Origin: Aquipuribacter sp051216895 | GTDB lineage: Bacteria; Actinomycetota; Actinomycetes; Actinomycetales; JBBAYJ01 | Direction: 5' to 3' | Assembly (NCBI RefSeq): GCF_051216895.1 | Contig: NZ_JBPKAO010000001.1 | Span: 310,001 to 374,000 of the forward strand | Length of the DNA: 64,000 bases | In this document: positions 18,165 to 27,258 of the stretch, piece after piece | Position numbering within the stretch: the first letter of the stretch is position 1 | Layout: every line of letters begins with the position of its first letter | Position numbers and translations under genes: made by a program | The notes under the pieces: model-generated | What the model saw: the letters and a program-made list of their open reading frames with translations, nothing else | Told to the model about the DNA's origin: nothing | Databases searched by the model: none

Positions 18165-20423
18165 GTGACCACGCCTCCTTCCGAAAGCCCTGTCGACAGC
18201 CCGAAGCCGTACGACACCTCGACCGACGCGCAGGCCGCGCCGACCACCGACAGCACGACCGAGAGCGAGAACCCGGCGATCAAGTCGCCGACGGTCCAGG
18301 TCACCAACCGGCCGCGCTCCAACCAGGACTGGTGGCCCAACCAGGTCGACCTGTCGGTCCTCAACAAGCCGTCGCGCGACTCCGACCCGCTCGGTGACCT
18401 CGACTACAAGGCCGCCCTGGCCACGCTCGACGTCGACGCCCTCAAGGCCGACCTGCGTGAGGTCATGCGCACCTCCCAGGAGTGGTGGCCGGCCGACTGG
18501 GGCCACTACGGCCCGCTGTTCATCCGGATGAGCTGGCACGCGGCCGGCACCTACCGCAGCGCCGACGGTCGCGGCGGCGGCGGCGAGGGCGCGCAGCGCT
18601 TCGCCCCGCTCAACAGCTGGCCCGACAACGCCAACCTCGACAAGGCCCGCCGCCTGCTGCTGCCGGTCAAGCAGAAGTACGGCCGACAGATCTCGTGGGC
18701 GGACCTGCTCGTGCTCGCCGGCAACGTCGCGCACGACGACATGGGCCTGAAGACGTTCGGCTTCGGCTTCGGCCGCGAGGACACCTGGCAGCCGCAGGAG
18801 ATCTTCTGGGGCTCCGAGGACACCTGGCTCGGTGACGAGCGCTACGCCGCCGACACGCCCCTGGACCTGGAGGACGGGGACCTGGCCGCGGTGACGATGG
18901 GCCTGATCTACGTCAACCCCGAGGGCCCGCAGGGCAAGCCCGACCCGCTCGCGTCCGCCCACGACATCAAGGTGACGTTCGCCCGGATGGGCATGAACGT
19001 CGAGGAGACCGTCGCGCTCGTCGCCGGTGGGCACACCTTCGGCAAGACCCACGGCGCCGGGAACCCCGAGCTGGTCGGCCCGGAGCCCGAGGGCTGCCCC
19101 GTGCACGGCAACGGCATCGGCTGGGTCAGTCAGCACGGCACCGGCAAGGGCGCCGACACCATCACCAGCGGCCTCGAGGGGGCCTGGACGCCGACGCCGA
19201 CGCAGTGGGACAACACCTACTTCGAGATGCTCTTCTCCTACGAGTGGGAGTTGACCGAGAGCCCCGCCGGCGCCAAGCAGTGGAAGCCCGTCAACCCCGA
19301 GGCGCAGGCGCTGGTCCCCGACGCCCACATCGAGGGCAAGATGAACGCGCCGATGATGGCCACGACCGACATCGCGCTCATGGCCGACCCGGAGATGCGC
19401 GAGATCTCCGAGCGCTTCTACAACGACCCGGAGTACTTCGCCGACGCCTACGCGCGCGCCTGGTTCAAGCTGCTGCACCGCGACATGGGCCCCCGCAGCC
19501 GCTACGTCGGCCCGGACGTCCCCGCCGAGGAGCTGCTCTGGCAGGACCCGGTCCCCGCGGTCGACCACGCGCTCATCAGCGAGACCGACGCCGCGGAGCT
19601 CAAGCGGCAGGTCCTCGCGTCCGGTCTCACCGTCCCCCAGCTGGTCCACACCGCCTGGTCGGCGGCGGCGTCCTACCGCGGCACCGACAAGCGCGGCGGG
19701 GCCAACGGGGCACGTCTGCGCCTGGAGCCGCAGCGGTCCTGGGAGGTCAACGCCGGCACCCAGGAGGTCATCGCGAGGCTCGACGAGGTCCGGCAGGCGT
19801 TCGGCACACCCGTCTCGCTGGCCGACACCATCGTGCTGGCCGGGTGCGCCGCGGTCGAGAAGGCGGCCGCGGACGCCGGTGTGCAGGTCACGGTGCCCTT
19901 CACCCCGGGCCGCACCGACGCCTCGCAGGAGCAGACCGACACCGACGGCATGAAGTGGCTCAAGCCGCGGGCCGACGGGTTCCGCAACTGGATCGCACCC
20001 GGTCTCAAGCTGGAGCCGGAGACGCTCCTGGTCGACCGCGCCTACATGCTCGAGCTGACCGCCAAGGAGATGACGGTGCTGGTCGGCGGGCTGCGTGTGC
20101 TCGGCGCCAACACCGGCGGCGGCACGCACGGCGTCTTCACCGACTCCGTCGGCGTCCTCTCGCAGGACTTCTTCCGCAACCTCCTCGACCTGGGCGTCAG
20201 CTGGCGCACCTCGGTCGACACCGAGGGCGTCTACGAGGGGCTGGACGCCGACGGCAACGTCGTGCGCACCGCCACCGCGGCCGACCTGGTGTTCAACTCC
20301 AACGCGATCCTGCGCGGCATCGTCGAGGTGTACTCCGCTGACGACGCCAAGGAGACCTTCGTCCGCGACTTCGCCGCCGCCTGGGACAAGGTGATGATGC
20401 TCGACCGCTTCGACGTCAAGTAG
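18165..20423 (+). CDS. katG: Catalase-peroxidase
   Basis: Bifunctional haem enzyme that removes hydrogen peroxide, 752 aa, full length. The distal pocket RMSWHAAGTY has the Trp and His of the active site; GLIYVNPEGP holds the Tyr of the Met-Tyr-Trp adduct; GGHTFGKTHG has the proximal His. The second, haem-less C-terminal half (~445-752) is intact. GTG 18165 is preceded by GAGAGG at 7 bases; the first ~45 residues are Ser/Thr/Pro-rich and unstructured. It is cotranscribed with furA and ends before a strong hairpin. Confidence 0.98.
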   Translation: MTTPPSESPVDSPKPYDTSTDAQAAPTTDSTTESENPAIKSPTVQVTNRPRSNQDWWPNQVDLSVLNKPSRDSDPLGDLDYKAALATLDVDALKADLREVMRTSQEWWPADWGHYGPLFIRMSWHAAGTYRSADGRGGGGEGAQRFAPLNSWPDNANLDKARRLLLPVKQKYGRQISWADLLVLAGNVAHDDMGLKTFGFGFGREDTWQPQEIFWGSEDTWLGDERYAADTPLDLEDGDLAAVTMGLIYVNPEGPQGKPDPLASAHDIKVTFARMGMNVEETVALVAGGHTFGKTHGAGNPELVGPEPEGCPVHGNGIGWVSQHGTGKGADTITSGLEGAWTPTPTQWDNTYFEMLFSYEWELTESPAGAKQWKPVNPEAQALVPDAHIEGKMNAPMMATTDIALMADPEMREISERFYNDPEYFADAYARAWFKLLHRDMGPRSRYVGPDVPAEELLWQDPVPAVDHALISETDAAELKRQVLASGLTVPQLVHTAWSAAASYRGTDKRGGANGARLRLEPQRSWEVNAGTQEVIARLDEVRQAFGTPVSLADTIVLAGCAAVEKAAADAGVQVTVPFTPGRTDASQEQTDTDGMKWLKPRADGFRNWIAPGLKLEPETLLVDRAYMLELTAKEMTVLVGGLRVLGANTGGGTHGVFTDSVGVLSQDFFRNLLDLGVSWRTSVDTEGVYEGLDADGNVVRTATAADLVFNSNAILRGIVEVYSADDAKETFVRDFAAAWDKVMMLDRFDVK

Positions 20424-20447
20424 TCCCGGACCCCACCGGTACGCCTC

Positions 20448-20483
20448 GCCCCGGTCCCGCCGATCCTCCGGCGGGGCCGGGGC
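20448..20483 (+). terminator. Terminator hairpin after katG
   Basis: Long GC stem: GCCCCGG-T-CCCGCCG (20448-20462) pairs with CGGCGGG-G-CCGGGGC (20469-20483), one internal mismatch, loop of 6 bases. It lies 25 bases after the katG stop. Confidence 0.8.
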
Positions 20484-20573
20484 GCCGTCGTACCCGGACC
20501 CGGGGCCCCCCACCCCTGTGCAGGACCCCCGGGCGGTGTCACCATCGACACGGCAGCACAGGGGTGGTGGCGG

Positions 20574-22160
20574 ATGCGTCGGTGGAACGGCTGGGGAGAC
20601 GACACCCGGGGCGAGCCGGTGCCCCGGCCGCTGTCGAACCTGCTCGCCTCGACGCTGGGAGCGGGCCGCGCCCCCGCCGACGTCTCGCTCGCCGACGTCG
20701 TGGCGCACGTCCCGCCGTCACGTCTGGCCGGGGCCGGGTGCGGGGCGGTGGACCCCGAGGACCGGGTCCGGCACGCCCGGGGGCAGAGCTTCCCCGACCT
20801 GGTGGCCCTGCGGTCGGGCCGCCTGGGTGCCGCCCCGGACGCGGTGGCCCGCCCCCGTTCCCCGGCCGAGGTGCGCGAGCTGCTGCACCGGGCCGGGACG
20901 CTCGACGCCGTCGTCGTCCCCTACGGCGGGGGCACCAGCGTCGTCGGCGGGGTGACGGCCCCCCGGGGCGAGCGACCGGTCCTCACCGTCGACACCTCCC
21001 GGCTCGGGGCGCTGGTCGCCCTCGACCGCCGCGCCCAGCTGGCGACGCTGGGTGCCGGGACCCGGGGACCGCGGGTCGAGGCGTCCCTGCGGGCCTGCGG
21101 GGGCACGCTCGGGCACTTCCCCCAGTCGTTCGAGCTGTCGACGGTCGGCGGCTGGGTGGCGACCCGTTCCGTCGGGCAGCAGTCCGTCGGGTTCGGCGCG
21201 ATGGACGAGCTGCTGGTGGGCGTCCACCTGGAGTCCCCGGTGGGGCCGCTGACGGTGCCCGCCGTGCCGCGGTCGGCCGCGGGACCGGACCTGCGCCAGC
21301 TGGTGCTGGGCTCCGAGGGACGCCTCGGCGTCATCACCGACGCCACCCTCCGCGTCCGGCCCCTCCCCGAGGTCGACGAGGTGCACGCGGTGTTCCTGCC
21401 GGGCTGGGACGCGGCCCTGACGGCGACCCGTGCCCTGGCCCAGAGCGGGACACCGCTGTCGATGCTGAGGCTCAGCACCGCGGCCGAGACCGCGACCAAC
21501 CTGGCCATGGCGCACGGGCCCACGGTCGGCCTGCTGCAGGCGCTGCTGAGCGCCCGCGGGGTCGGTGGGGACGGCTGCCTGCTGCTCGTGGGCGTGACGG
21601 GCTCGACGCGTCAGGTGCGGCAGCGCTGGCGCACCGCGCACCGGACGGTCCGCCACCACGGCGGGGTGCACGTCGGTCGCGGGCTCGGCACCCGGTGGCA
21701 GCGCGGGCGGTTCCGGCAGCCGTACCTGCGGGACGGGCTCTGGGCGCAGGGGTACGGCGTGGACACCGTGGAGTCCGCCACCGGCTGGGCGAGGGTGCCC
21801 GCGCTGGTGGACGCGGTGGAGTCGGCCCTGCGGGGAGCCCTCGGCGCCGTCGGCGAGCAGGTGCAGGCGGTCACGCACCTGTCCCACGTCTACCCCACGG
21901 GCTCCAGCATCTACACGACGTTCGTGTTCCGCCTCGGGGACGACGCCGAGCAGACGCTGCACCGCTGGCGGCTGTGCAAGGACGCCGCGAGCGGGGCCGT
22001 GATGGCCGCGGGCGGGACCATCAGCCACCAGCACGGCGTCGGGGTCGACCACCGGGAGCACCTGCCGGCGGAGAAGGGTCGGCTGGGGATGGACCTGCTG
22101 CGCGCCGCGGTGGCCACGGCCGACCCCGACGGCCTGCTCAACCCCGGCGCGTTGCTGTGA
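20574..22160 (+). CDS. FAD-linked oxidase, alkyl-DHAP-synthase-like
   Basis: 528-aa flavoprotein of the VAO/PCMH fold. Features are an N-terminal Trp-rich WNGWGDD typical of bacterial alkylglycerone-phosphate-synthase homologues, the FAD-binding PYGGGTSVVGGV (~residue 120), VGGWVATRSVGQQS, and a C-terminal HQHGVGVDHREHLP with the conserved His pair. Eukaryotic relatives exchange an acyl for an alkyl group on DHAP in ether-lipid synthesis; bacterial function is less certain. ATG 20574 lies shortly after a GTGG-rich stretch, with a weak ribosome site. It is translationally coupled (GTGA overlap) to glycerol-3-phosphate dehydrogenase, which supports a DHAP/glycerol-phosphate substrate. Confidence 0.8.
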   Translation: MRRWNGWGDDTRGEPVPRPLSNLLASTLGAGRAPADVSLADVVAHVPPSRLAGAGCGAVDPEDRVRHARGQSFPDLVALRSGRLGAAPDAVARPRSPAEVRELLHRAGTLDAVVVPYGGGTSVVGGVTAPRGERPVLTVDTSRLGALVALDRRAQLATLGAGTRGPRVEASLRACGGTLGHFPQSFELSTVGGWVATRSVGQQSVGFGAMDELLVGVHLESPVGPLTVPAVPRSAAGPDLRQLVLGSEGRLGVITDATLRVRPLPEVDEVHAVFLPGWDAALTATRALAQSGTPLSMLRLSTAAETATNLAMAHGPTVGLLQALLSARGVGGDGCLLLVGVTGSTRQVRQRWRTAHRTVRHHGGVHVGRGLGTRWQRGRFRQPYLRDGLWAQGYGVDTVESATGWARVPALVDAVESALRGALGAVGEQVQAVTHLSHVYPTGSSIYTTFVFRLGDDAEQTLHRWRLCKDAASGAVMAAGGTISHQHGVGVDHREHLPAEKGRLGMDLLRAAVATADPDGLLNPGALL

Positions 22161-23761
22161 CCTCCGCCGGCGCGTCCTGCTGGGACGCCGAGCGGCGCGG
22201 CCGGGCCTGGGCGTCGCTCCCGGGTCCGTGGGACGTCGTGGTGGTCGGCGGGGGCGTCGTCGGCGCGGGGACCGCGGGGCTGGCCGCGTCCGGCGGGGCG
22301 CGGGTGCTCCTGCTGGAGCGGCACGACTTCGCCTCGGGCACGTCGAGCCGGTCGTCGCAGCAGGTCCACGGCGGCCTGCGCTACCTGGCCCAGGGCGAGG
22401 TGGGGCTGGCCCGGTCGGCGGTGCACGAGCGGGAGCAGCTGCTGCGCGCCGCGCCGGGGCTGGTGAAGCCGGTGGACGTCGTGTTCCCGCTGCGCACCGG
22501 CGACCGCGTGAGGCGGCTGCGGTACGAGGCGGCGCTCACCGCCTACGACGCGCTGGCCGGGCGGGCCCGGCGGCACCGGGTCGACGCCCGGCAGCTGGCC
22601 TACCTCGTCCCGGACCTGGAGCGGGAGGGGTCGATCGGCGGTCTCCGCTACTCCGAGGCGTGGACGGACGACGCCCGGCTCGTCCTGGAGGTCCTGCGGG
22701 CCGGTGCCCGTGCCGGGGCGACCGTGCTCAACCACGTCGGTGTCACCGGTCTCCTGAGGTCCGGGGGGCAGGTGGTGGGCGTCCGGGCCCAGGACGGCCC
22801 GACCGGTCGGCAGGTGGAGGTCGAGGCGGCCGTGGTCGTGAACGCCACCGGCCCGTGGACGGACGTGCTGCGCGCCGAGGTGGGTGGCGCCCCCCGGATG
22901 CGCCCCCTGCGCGGCAGCCACCTCGTCGTGCCCGGTCACCGGTTGCCGAGCCCCACCGGTGTCGTCCTGTCGCACCCCGACGACGGCCGCCCGGTCAGCG
23001 TGATGCCCTGGCACGGGGCCACGGTCGTCGGGACCACCGACCTGGAGCACCCGGGAGCCCTGGACGGCGTCGGCGTCACCGAGGCGGAGGTCGACTACCT
23101 GCTGCAGGCCCTGGCGCAGCCCTACCGGTCGCTCGGGCTGGGACGCGAGGACGTCGTGTCGACCTGGAGCGGGGTCCGACCGACGGTGCGGACGACGGCG
23201 GTCGACACGACGAGGGAGCTGCGCTCGCACGTGGTGTGGGAGGAGTCCGGGCTCCTCTCGGTCGCCGGCGGCAAGCTCACGACGTTCCAGGCCATGGCCC
23301 GCGACGCGGTCCGGGCCGTCGCCCGCCGGGTGCCGCTGCGCTCGCACGCCGAGCCGCCGCCCCTGGACCTCGGTCGGAGGGTGGTCGAGGTCGCGGACGT
23401 CGCCCGCCCCGGCGAGCTCGAGCCGCTGCTGGGCACGCCGTTCTGCGTCGGTGACCTGCGGTGGGCGGCCCGCGCCGAGGCTGTGGTCCACCTCGACGAC
23501 CTGCTGCTGCGCCGCACCAGGCTCGGGCTGCTGCTGCCCGACGGCGGCTGCGAGCTGCTCGACCTTCTCGGCGAGGTGTGCCGCGACGAGCTCGGCTGGG
23601 ACGAGCAGCGGTGGCAGGACGAGGTCACGACCTACCTGCGGCTGGTGCGGCACGAGCACGCCGTCCCGGCGGCGCCGGTGAGACGGCGGACACCGCACCG
23701 CCCAGCACGTCGCTCACAGGACCCTGATCAGGGGCTGACGACCCGGACCAGCTCGGCGTAG
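22157..23761 (+). CDS. glpD: Glycerol-3-phosphate dehydrogenase (FAD)
   Basis: Oxidises sn-glycerol 3-phosphate to DHAP and passes electrons to quinone at the membrane. 534 aa. FAD site VVVVGGGVVGAGTAGLAA, then FASGTSSRSSQQVHGGLRYL, the family signature (second-position changes compared with the usual SSRSTKLIHGG), and SVAGGKLTTF in the cap. The C-terminal helical domain is present. GTG 22157 overlaps the upstream oxidase stop. The last 34 bases overlap the convergent sortase gene, and the final ~30 residues are low-complexity Arg/Pro/Thr-rich, so the true C-terminus may be an unselected run-on. Confidence 0.92.
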   Translation: MTSAGASCWDAERRGRAWASLPGPWDVVVVGGGVVGAGTAGLAASGGARVLLLERHDFASGTSSRSSQQVHGGLRYLAQGEVGLARSAVHEREQLLRAAPGLVKPVDVVFPLRTGDRVRRLRYEAALTAYDALAGRARRHRVDARQLAYLVPDLEREGSIGGLRYSEAWTDDARLVLEVLRAGARAGATVLNHVGVTGLLRSGGQVVGVRAQDGPTGRQVEVEAAVVVNATGPWTDVLRAEVGGAPRMRPLRGSHLVVPGHRLPSPTGVVLSHPDDGRPVSVMPWHGATVVGTTDLEHPGALDGVGVTEAEVDYLLQALAQPYRSLGLGREDVVSTWSGVRPTVRTTAVDTTRELRSHVVWEESGLLSVAGGKLTTFQAMARDAVRAVARRVPLRSHAEPPPLDLGRRVVEVADVARPGELEPLLGTPFCVGDLRWAARAEAVVHLDDLLLRRTRLGLLLPDGGCELLDLLGEVCRDELGWDEQRWQDEVTTYLRLVRHEHAVPAAPVRRRTPHRPARRSQDPDQGLTTRTSSA

Positions 23762-24432
23762 GCGACGAGGTTGTCGACGTAGTGCCCGGAGTCGTCGTCG
23801 AAGGAGCCGCCGCAGGTGATGAGCCTGAGCCCGGCGTGGTCGAGGTCGCCGTACACGTCCTCGGTGGGGAAGTCGTCCTTGGCGAACTGGTCGACCTGGG
23901 TCACGGCGAACACCGCGACGTCGCCGTCGGCCCGGGTGACCGCGACCTCGGCGCCCGGCTCCAGGTCCCGCAGCCGGTAGAACACCCCGGGGGCGCCGTC
24001 CCAGTCCACGTGGCCGACCAGCACGGCGGGCCCCGTCTGGCCCGGCGTCGGGGCGCCGGTGAACCAGCCGGCGGGGAAGCCCTCCTCGGGCACCTCGACG
24101 GTGCCGTCGGCGGCCAGGCCGAGGTCGACCAGCTCGGAGTCCACCCCGATCGAGTCCACCTGGAGCCGGACCGGGGCCGAGCGCACCAGCCCGGTGTCCG
24201 CGGTGGCCGTGGGGGCCGGGGTCGGAACCGGCGCCGGCGGGGCGGGGGGCGCCACCACGACCGGGACCGCGGCGGCCGCGGGCCCCTGGGTGCGGTCGGG
24301 CGGCAGCCACGAGGGGGCGAGGACGGCCAGCCCACCGAGCAGCAGGGCGGTCCCCCCGCCGAGGAGCGCCAGGCGTCGTCGCCCGGGCCGGCGGGGCGCC
24401 GCGCGGTGGCGGACCGCACGACGCCCAGCCAC
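23728..24432 (-). CDS. Class E/F-type sortase
   Basis: Membrane-anchored cysteine transpeptidase, 234 aa: Arg-rich cytoplasmic start, one hydrophobic segment (~20-45), Pro/Ala linker and the catalytic barrel. The active site has His in VGHVDW and Cys207 in LITCGG. The segment after the Cys reads SGHYVDN, with no Arg where many sortases have their third catalytic residue (compare SGRFDDN in the other sortase of this window). GTG 24432 lies 2 bases after the stop of the probable substrate gene. It likely anchors that protein to the envelope. Confidence 0.88.
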   Translation of the reverse strand: MAGRRAVRHRAAPRRPGRRRLALLGGGTALLLGGLAVLAPSWLPPDRTQGPAAAAVPVVVAPPAPPAPVPTPAPTATADTGLVRSAPVRLQVDSIGVDSELVDLGLAADGTVEVPEEGFPAGWFTGAPTPGQTGPAVLVGHVDWDGAPGVFYRLRDLEPGAEVAVTRADGDVAVFAVTQVDQFAKDDFPTEDVYGDLDHAGLRLITCGGSFDDDSGHYVDNLVAYAELVRVVSP

Positions 24433-24434
24433 GG

Positions 24435-25547
24435 TCAGGCCCGTCGCTGCGCGCGGACCGTGCCGACGGCGCCCGCCACCAGCAACGCGAGCAGACCCGT
24501 GAGGGTGAGGACCTGCGCGGTCGGTGACGTGCCCCCGGCCGCGGCGCTGCCGTCGCCGGCGGCGACGGCGCCGACCGGGACGAGACGCACCTGGGGAGCG
24601 TCACCCGAGCCGGACCCGGACCCGGACCCGCCGGATGCCGAGGGGCCGGAGGCCGTGGTCGTGCTCGAACTGGACGGCACGTCGGTGTCGCCCTCGTCCT
24701 CGGTGTCGTCGGGGGTGGTGGTGTCCTCGGGAGCGGGGGTGTCGCTGGGCTCACCGGTCGGGGTGTCGGGCAGCGCGTCGCACCCGGGCCGGGTGATGAC
24801 GTTCTGGTCGAGGGTGACGGCGCTCGACGACATCAGACGGCCCTCGATCGTGGCCCCGGTCTGGGCCGCGATCTCGGCCTCCACCAGGAAGGTGCCGACC
24901 AGGTCGGAGTCGGTGCCGAGCTGGGCGTCGCTGCCCACCTGCCAGAAGACGTTGCAGGCCTGCGCGCCGCCGGTGAGGGCGACGGTGGCGGTGCTGGCGA
25001 ACACCAGGTCGGACGTGGCCTGGAAGATCCAGACGGAGCTCTCGTCGCCGTCGAGCGTGAGGGTGCCGGTCAGGTTGGCCGTCTCGGCGTGGCCGAAGCG
25101 GTAGACGCCGGCGACCAGGGTCTTGCCGCCGAGCTGGTTGTCGACGTCGGGGTACGTGGTGTCAGGTGTCCGGCCGGCGGCGTCCACGTAGGCGGCGGTC
25201 TGGGCGTTGCGGGCGGTGGTCAGCAGCCCGGGGTCCACGACCCGGCACTCGGGGCCGGTGTCGTCGACGGTGTAGATGTCGCCGTCCACCCCGTCGCAGG
25301 TGAGACCCGTGATGGCCGAGCCCTCGATCGGCGACGTCCCGACGTCACCGGCGATGACGGACGTGGGGACGTCACTGATGCCGGAGGCGGACAGGACGGC
25401 GAAGGGCTCGGCCGTCCCGAGCTCGACGGTGGTGGGCGCGGCGTGGGCCGGCCCGGCCAGCGAGGTGACCATCAGCGCGGCCAGCACGACCGCGGTGGCG
25501 GCGGGCAGGCGGTGGTTGCGTTCAGGGGTACACCCCGGAGAAGACAT
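24435..25547 (-). CDS. DUF3494 (ice-binding-like) surface protein, probable sortase substrate
   Basis: 370-aa exported protein. Signal peptide ends near residue 36 (GPAHA). A DUF3494 domain follows (~40-260: LGTAEPFAVLSASGISD, then GGKTLVAGVYRFGHAETANLTGTLTLDG), a beta-solenoid fold found in ice-binding proteins and many adhesin-like surface proteins. Then comes a Thr/Pro/Asp/Ser linker of ~70 residues, VPVGAVAAGDGS, a membrane segment and QRRA. The pre-membrane segment resembles the sorting signal of the CHRD protein at 36535 but lacks the TG dyad. Ice binding is not implied by the fold alone. Confidence 0.85.
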   Translation of the reverse strand: MSSPGCTPERNHRLPAATAVVLAALMVTSLAGPAHAAPTTVELGTAEPFAVLSASGISDVPTSVIAGDVGTSPIEGSAITGLTCDGVDGDIYTVDDTGPECRVVDPGLLTTARNAQTAAYVDAAGRTPDTTYPDVDNQLGGKTLVAGVYRFGHAETANLTGTLTLDGDESSVWIFQATSDLVFASTATVALTGGAQACNVFWQVGSDAQLGTDSDLVGTFLVEAEIAAQTGATIEGRLMSSSAVTLDQNVITRPGCDALPDTPTGEPSDTPAPEDTTTPDDTEDEGDTDVPSSSSTTTASGPSASGGSGSGSGSGDAPQVRLVPVGAVAAGDGSAAAGGTSPTAQVLTLTGLLALLVAGAVGTVRAQRRA

Positions 25548-25624
25548 GCGTACCCATCGGCCGACCGCCCGCCGGACCTGAGCCGCCGGGCGTGTCGCGC
25601 CCGGCTCGCGCGTCCCCTCGCAGG

Positions 25625-26377
25625 TCAGACCATCGAGGGGACCTGGCGCCCGACGCGGCCGGGGACAGGTCGGTAGGTCGCCCACCTGACCTGCAGGTCG
25701 TACCCGTAGGACAGCACCTCCAGCTTGGCCAGGTTGCCGGCGGCGGTGCGGACCGCCACGACGCTGCCGGGTCGCAGCCGGTTGGTCCCGGTCCGGTTGC
25801 CGTCGACCGGGGCGGGGGAGTAGTCCGCCGCGGCCAGCGTGGTCGTCGTCACCGCCTCGAAGGGCCTCACCCCGAGCGGGCACAGCAGGGCACCGTTCTG
25901 GGGCCGCAGCCGTCGTGTGGTCGTGTCCACCACCTCCCACCACAGGTCCCGGCCCGCCTCCGTGCCCGCCGTCCCGGTCTCCAGGTCGAACGTCGCCGTG
26001 CCGCGCAGCGTCGCCGTTCCCGCGGAGACCAGCACGGGGGCCGGAGGCAGCGGGTTGGGGTGGAGCAGGCCCATCGGCTCGTCGCCGGTGTGCACGAACA
26101 CCGCCCCCGGCGGGTCGTCGGCCATGGTGACGCGGATCGTGTGGTCGTGGCGGAGCATGTCGAGCAGGGCGGCCAGGCCGCGGGCCCTCACGTGGGTGAC
26201 CGCCCAGCCCAGGTCGGGGCCGACCAGCGGTGCCGGTGGTTCGACGTCGTCGGGCACGACGTGGACCCGCAGCCGCTGCGAGCCGTCGGGACCCCACAGC
26301 TGCAGGCCGTCGGGCAGCCCCGTCCGGGCGTCGATGCTCCAGCAGTGGCGGTCCACCTGGTGGGTCCTCGTGGTCAT
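25625..26377 (-). CDS. Uncharacterised protein, 250 aa
   Basis: I do not recognise this protein. ATG 26377 has a GGAGAG site upstream. There is no signal peptide or membrane segment. The C-terminal third alternates short strands (SVVAVRTAAGNLAKLEVLSYG, VRWATYRPV) and faintly recalls the strand repeats of HmuY-like proteins; this is a weak impression only. Other visible traits are Trp-containing motifs (LQLWGPDGSQ, GRDLWWEVVD) and many short acidic loops. It lies between the sortase pair and a phosphoribosyltransferase on the same strand. Confidence 0.7.
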   Translation of the reverse strand: MTTRTHQVDRHCWSIDARTGLPDGLQLWGPDGSQRLRVHVVPDDVEPPAPLVGPDLGWAVTHVRARGLAALLDMLRHDHTIRVTMADDPPGAVFVHTGDEPMGLLHPNPLPPAPVLVSAGTATLRGTATFDLETGTAGTEAGRDLWWEVVDTTTRRLRPQNGALLCPLGVRPFEAVTTTTLAAADYSPAPVDGNRTGTNRLRPGSVVAVRTAAGNLAKLEVLSYGYDLQVRWATYRPVPGRVGRQVPSMV

Positions 26378-26463
26378 CGCGGCTCTCCGTCCCGGGTGCC
26401 GGGTCCACCTCGACCCGTGGTCTGCCTCGACCCAACCGTCGGAACCGTCCCGGCACCAGGGTC

Positions 26464-27129
26464 CTAGGTCCCGGGTGCTTCCCCCCGGTCCCGCTCCAGC
26501 AGGGAACGGACCTCGGCCTCGGGCACCTGCGTGAAGTCGTCGAACCAGGCACCGACGGAGCCGAGGTCGCCGGGCTCCCGCAGCGCGACCAGGTCGTCCA
26601 GCTCCCGACGCAGCCACGCGGCCGTGCCACGGGCCACGACGGGCGTCGCGAGGACGAGCCGAGCGACGCCCCGGGCCCGGAGCACCTGGACCGCCGCCCG
26701 GGCCGTGGCGCCGGTCGCGACCCCGTCGTCGACCACGACGACGGTGCGACCCCCGAGGTCGGGGCCGGTCCCCGCCCCCCGCCACGCACGGGCCCGCCGG
26801 TCGACCTCGGCCTGCTCCCGCGCCCTGACGGCGTCGACCTGATCGGCGGGCACCGCGGCGACCACGTCCGGGTTGAGCACCTCCACACCGCCCTCCCCGA
26901 CGGCGCCGAACGCGACCTCGGGCTGCCACGGCACGCCGAGCTTGCGGACGACCACCACGTCCAGGGGAGCCCGCAGGGCCCGGGCCACGGGAGCGGCGAC
27001 GACCACACCGCCGCGGGGCAGCCCCACCACCACGACGTCGTCCTCCGGTCCGACGGTATGCACGAGCCGCTCCGCCAGCAACGCGCCCGCGTGCGCCCGG
27101 TCGCGCCAACGTCCCGGCCGTCGCCCCAC
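26464..27129 (-). CDS. Phosphoribosyltransferase-family protein
   Basis: Type I PRTase fold, about 221 aa. The PRPP loop VVVVDDGVATGATARAA is unmistakable (~residues 128-145), and VVVVGLPRGGVVVAAPVA and VVVVRKLGVPWQPEVAFGAV are the preceding strands typical of the actinobacterial stand-alone PRTase group. No base-specific hood is recognised, so the substrate is unknown. I take GTG 27129, just before WRDRAHAGALLAERL where relatives begin; a GTG at 27189 would include part of a terminator hairpin. Confidence 0.82.
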   Translation of the reverse strand: MGRRPGRWRDRAHAGALLAERLVHTVGPEDDVVVVGLPRGGVVVAAPVARALRAPLDVVVVRKLGVPWQPEVAFGAVGEGGVEVLNPDVVAAVPADQVDAVRAREQAEVDRRARAWRGAGTGPDLGGRTVVVVDDGVATGATARAAVQVLRARGVARLVLATPVVARGTAAWLRRELDDLVALREPGDLGSVGAWFDDFTQVPEAEVRSLLERDRGEAPGT

Positions 27130-27190
27130 CCGTCCAGGGTGCCCCGTCCTCGACGTGTCGTCGAGGGACCCGCCCGTCGGTCGTGGCACG

Positions 27191-27226
27191 GACGAGGGGC
27201 GCCACCCGCAGGTGACGCCCCTCGTC
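27191..27226 (-). terminator. Terminator hairpin of the M14 carboxypeptidase gene
   Basis: Perfect 11-bp arms GACGAGGGGCG (27191-27201) and CGCCCCTCGTC (27216-27226), 14-base loop, 33 bases beyond the carboxypeptidase stop. It separates that gene from the downstream phosphoribosyltransferase and argues for the shorter start of the latter. Confidence 0.75.
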
Positions 27227-27258
27227 GGAGCCGTGCTCAGTGGTGCCTCAGACGGTCG

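Noticed and set aside
18150..20708. 852-codon minus-strand frame opposite katG
   Set aside because: Shadow of katG third-position GC; no recognisable domain and no ribosome site.
24435..25547. Calling the DUF3494 protein an antifreeze protein
   Set aside because: The fold is widespread in surface proteins, and the ice-binding face cannot be judged from the sequence by eye.
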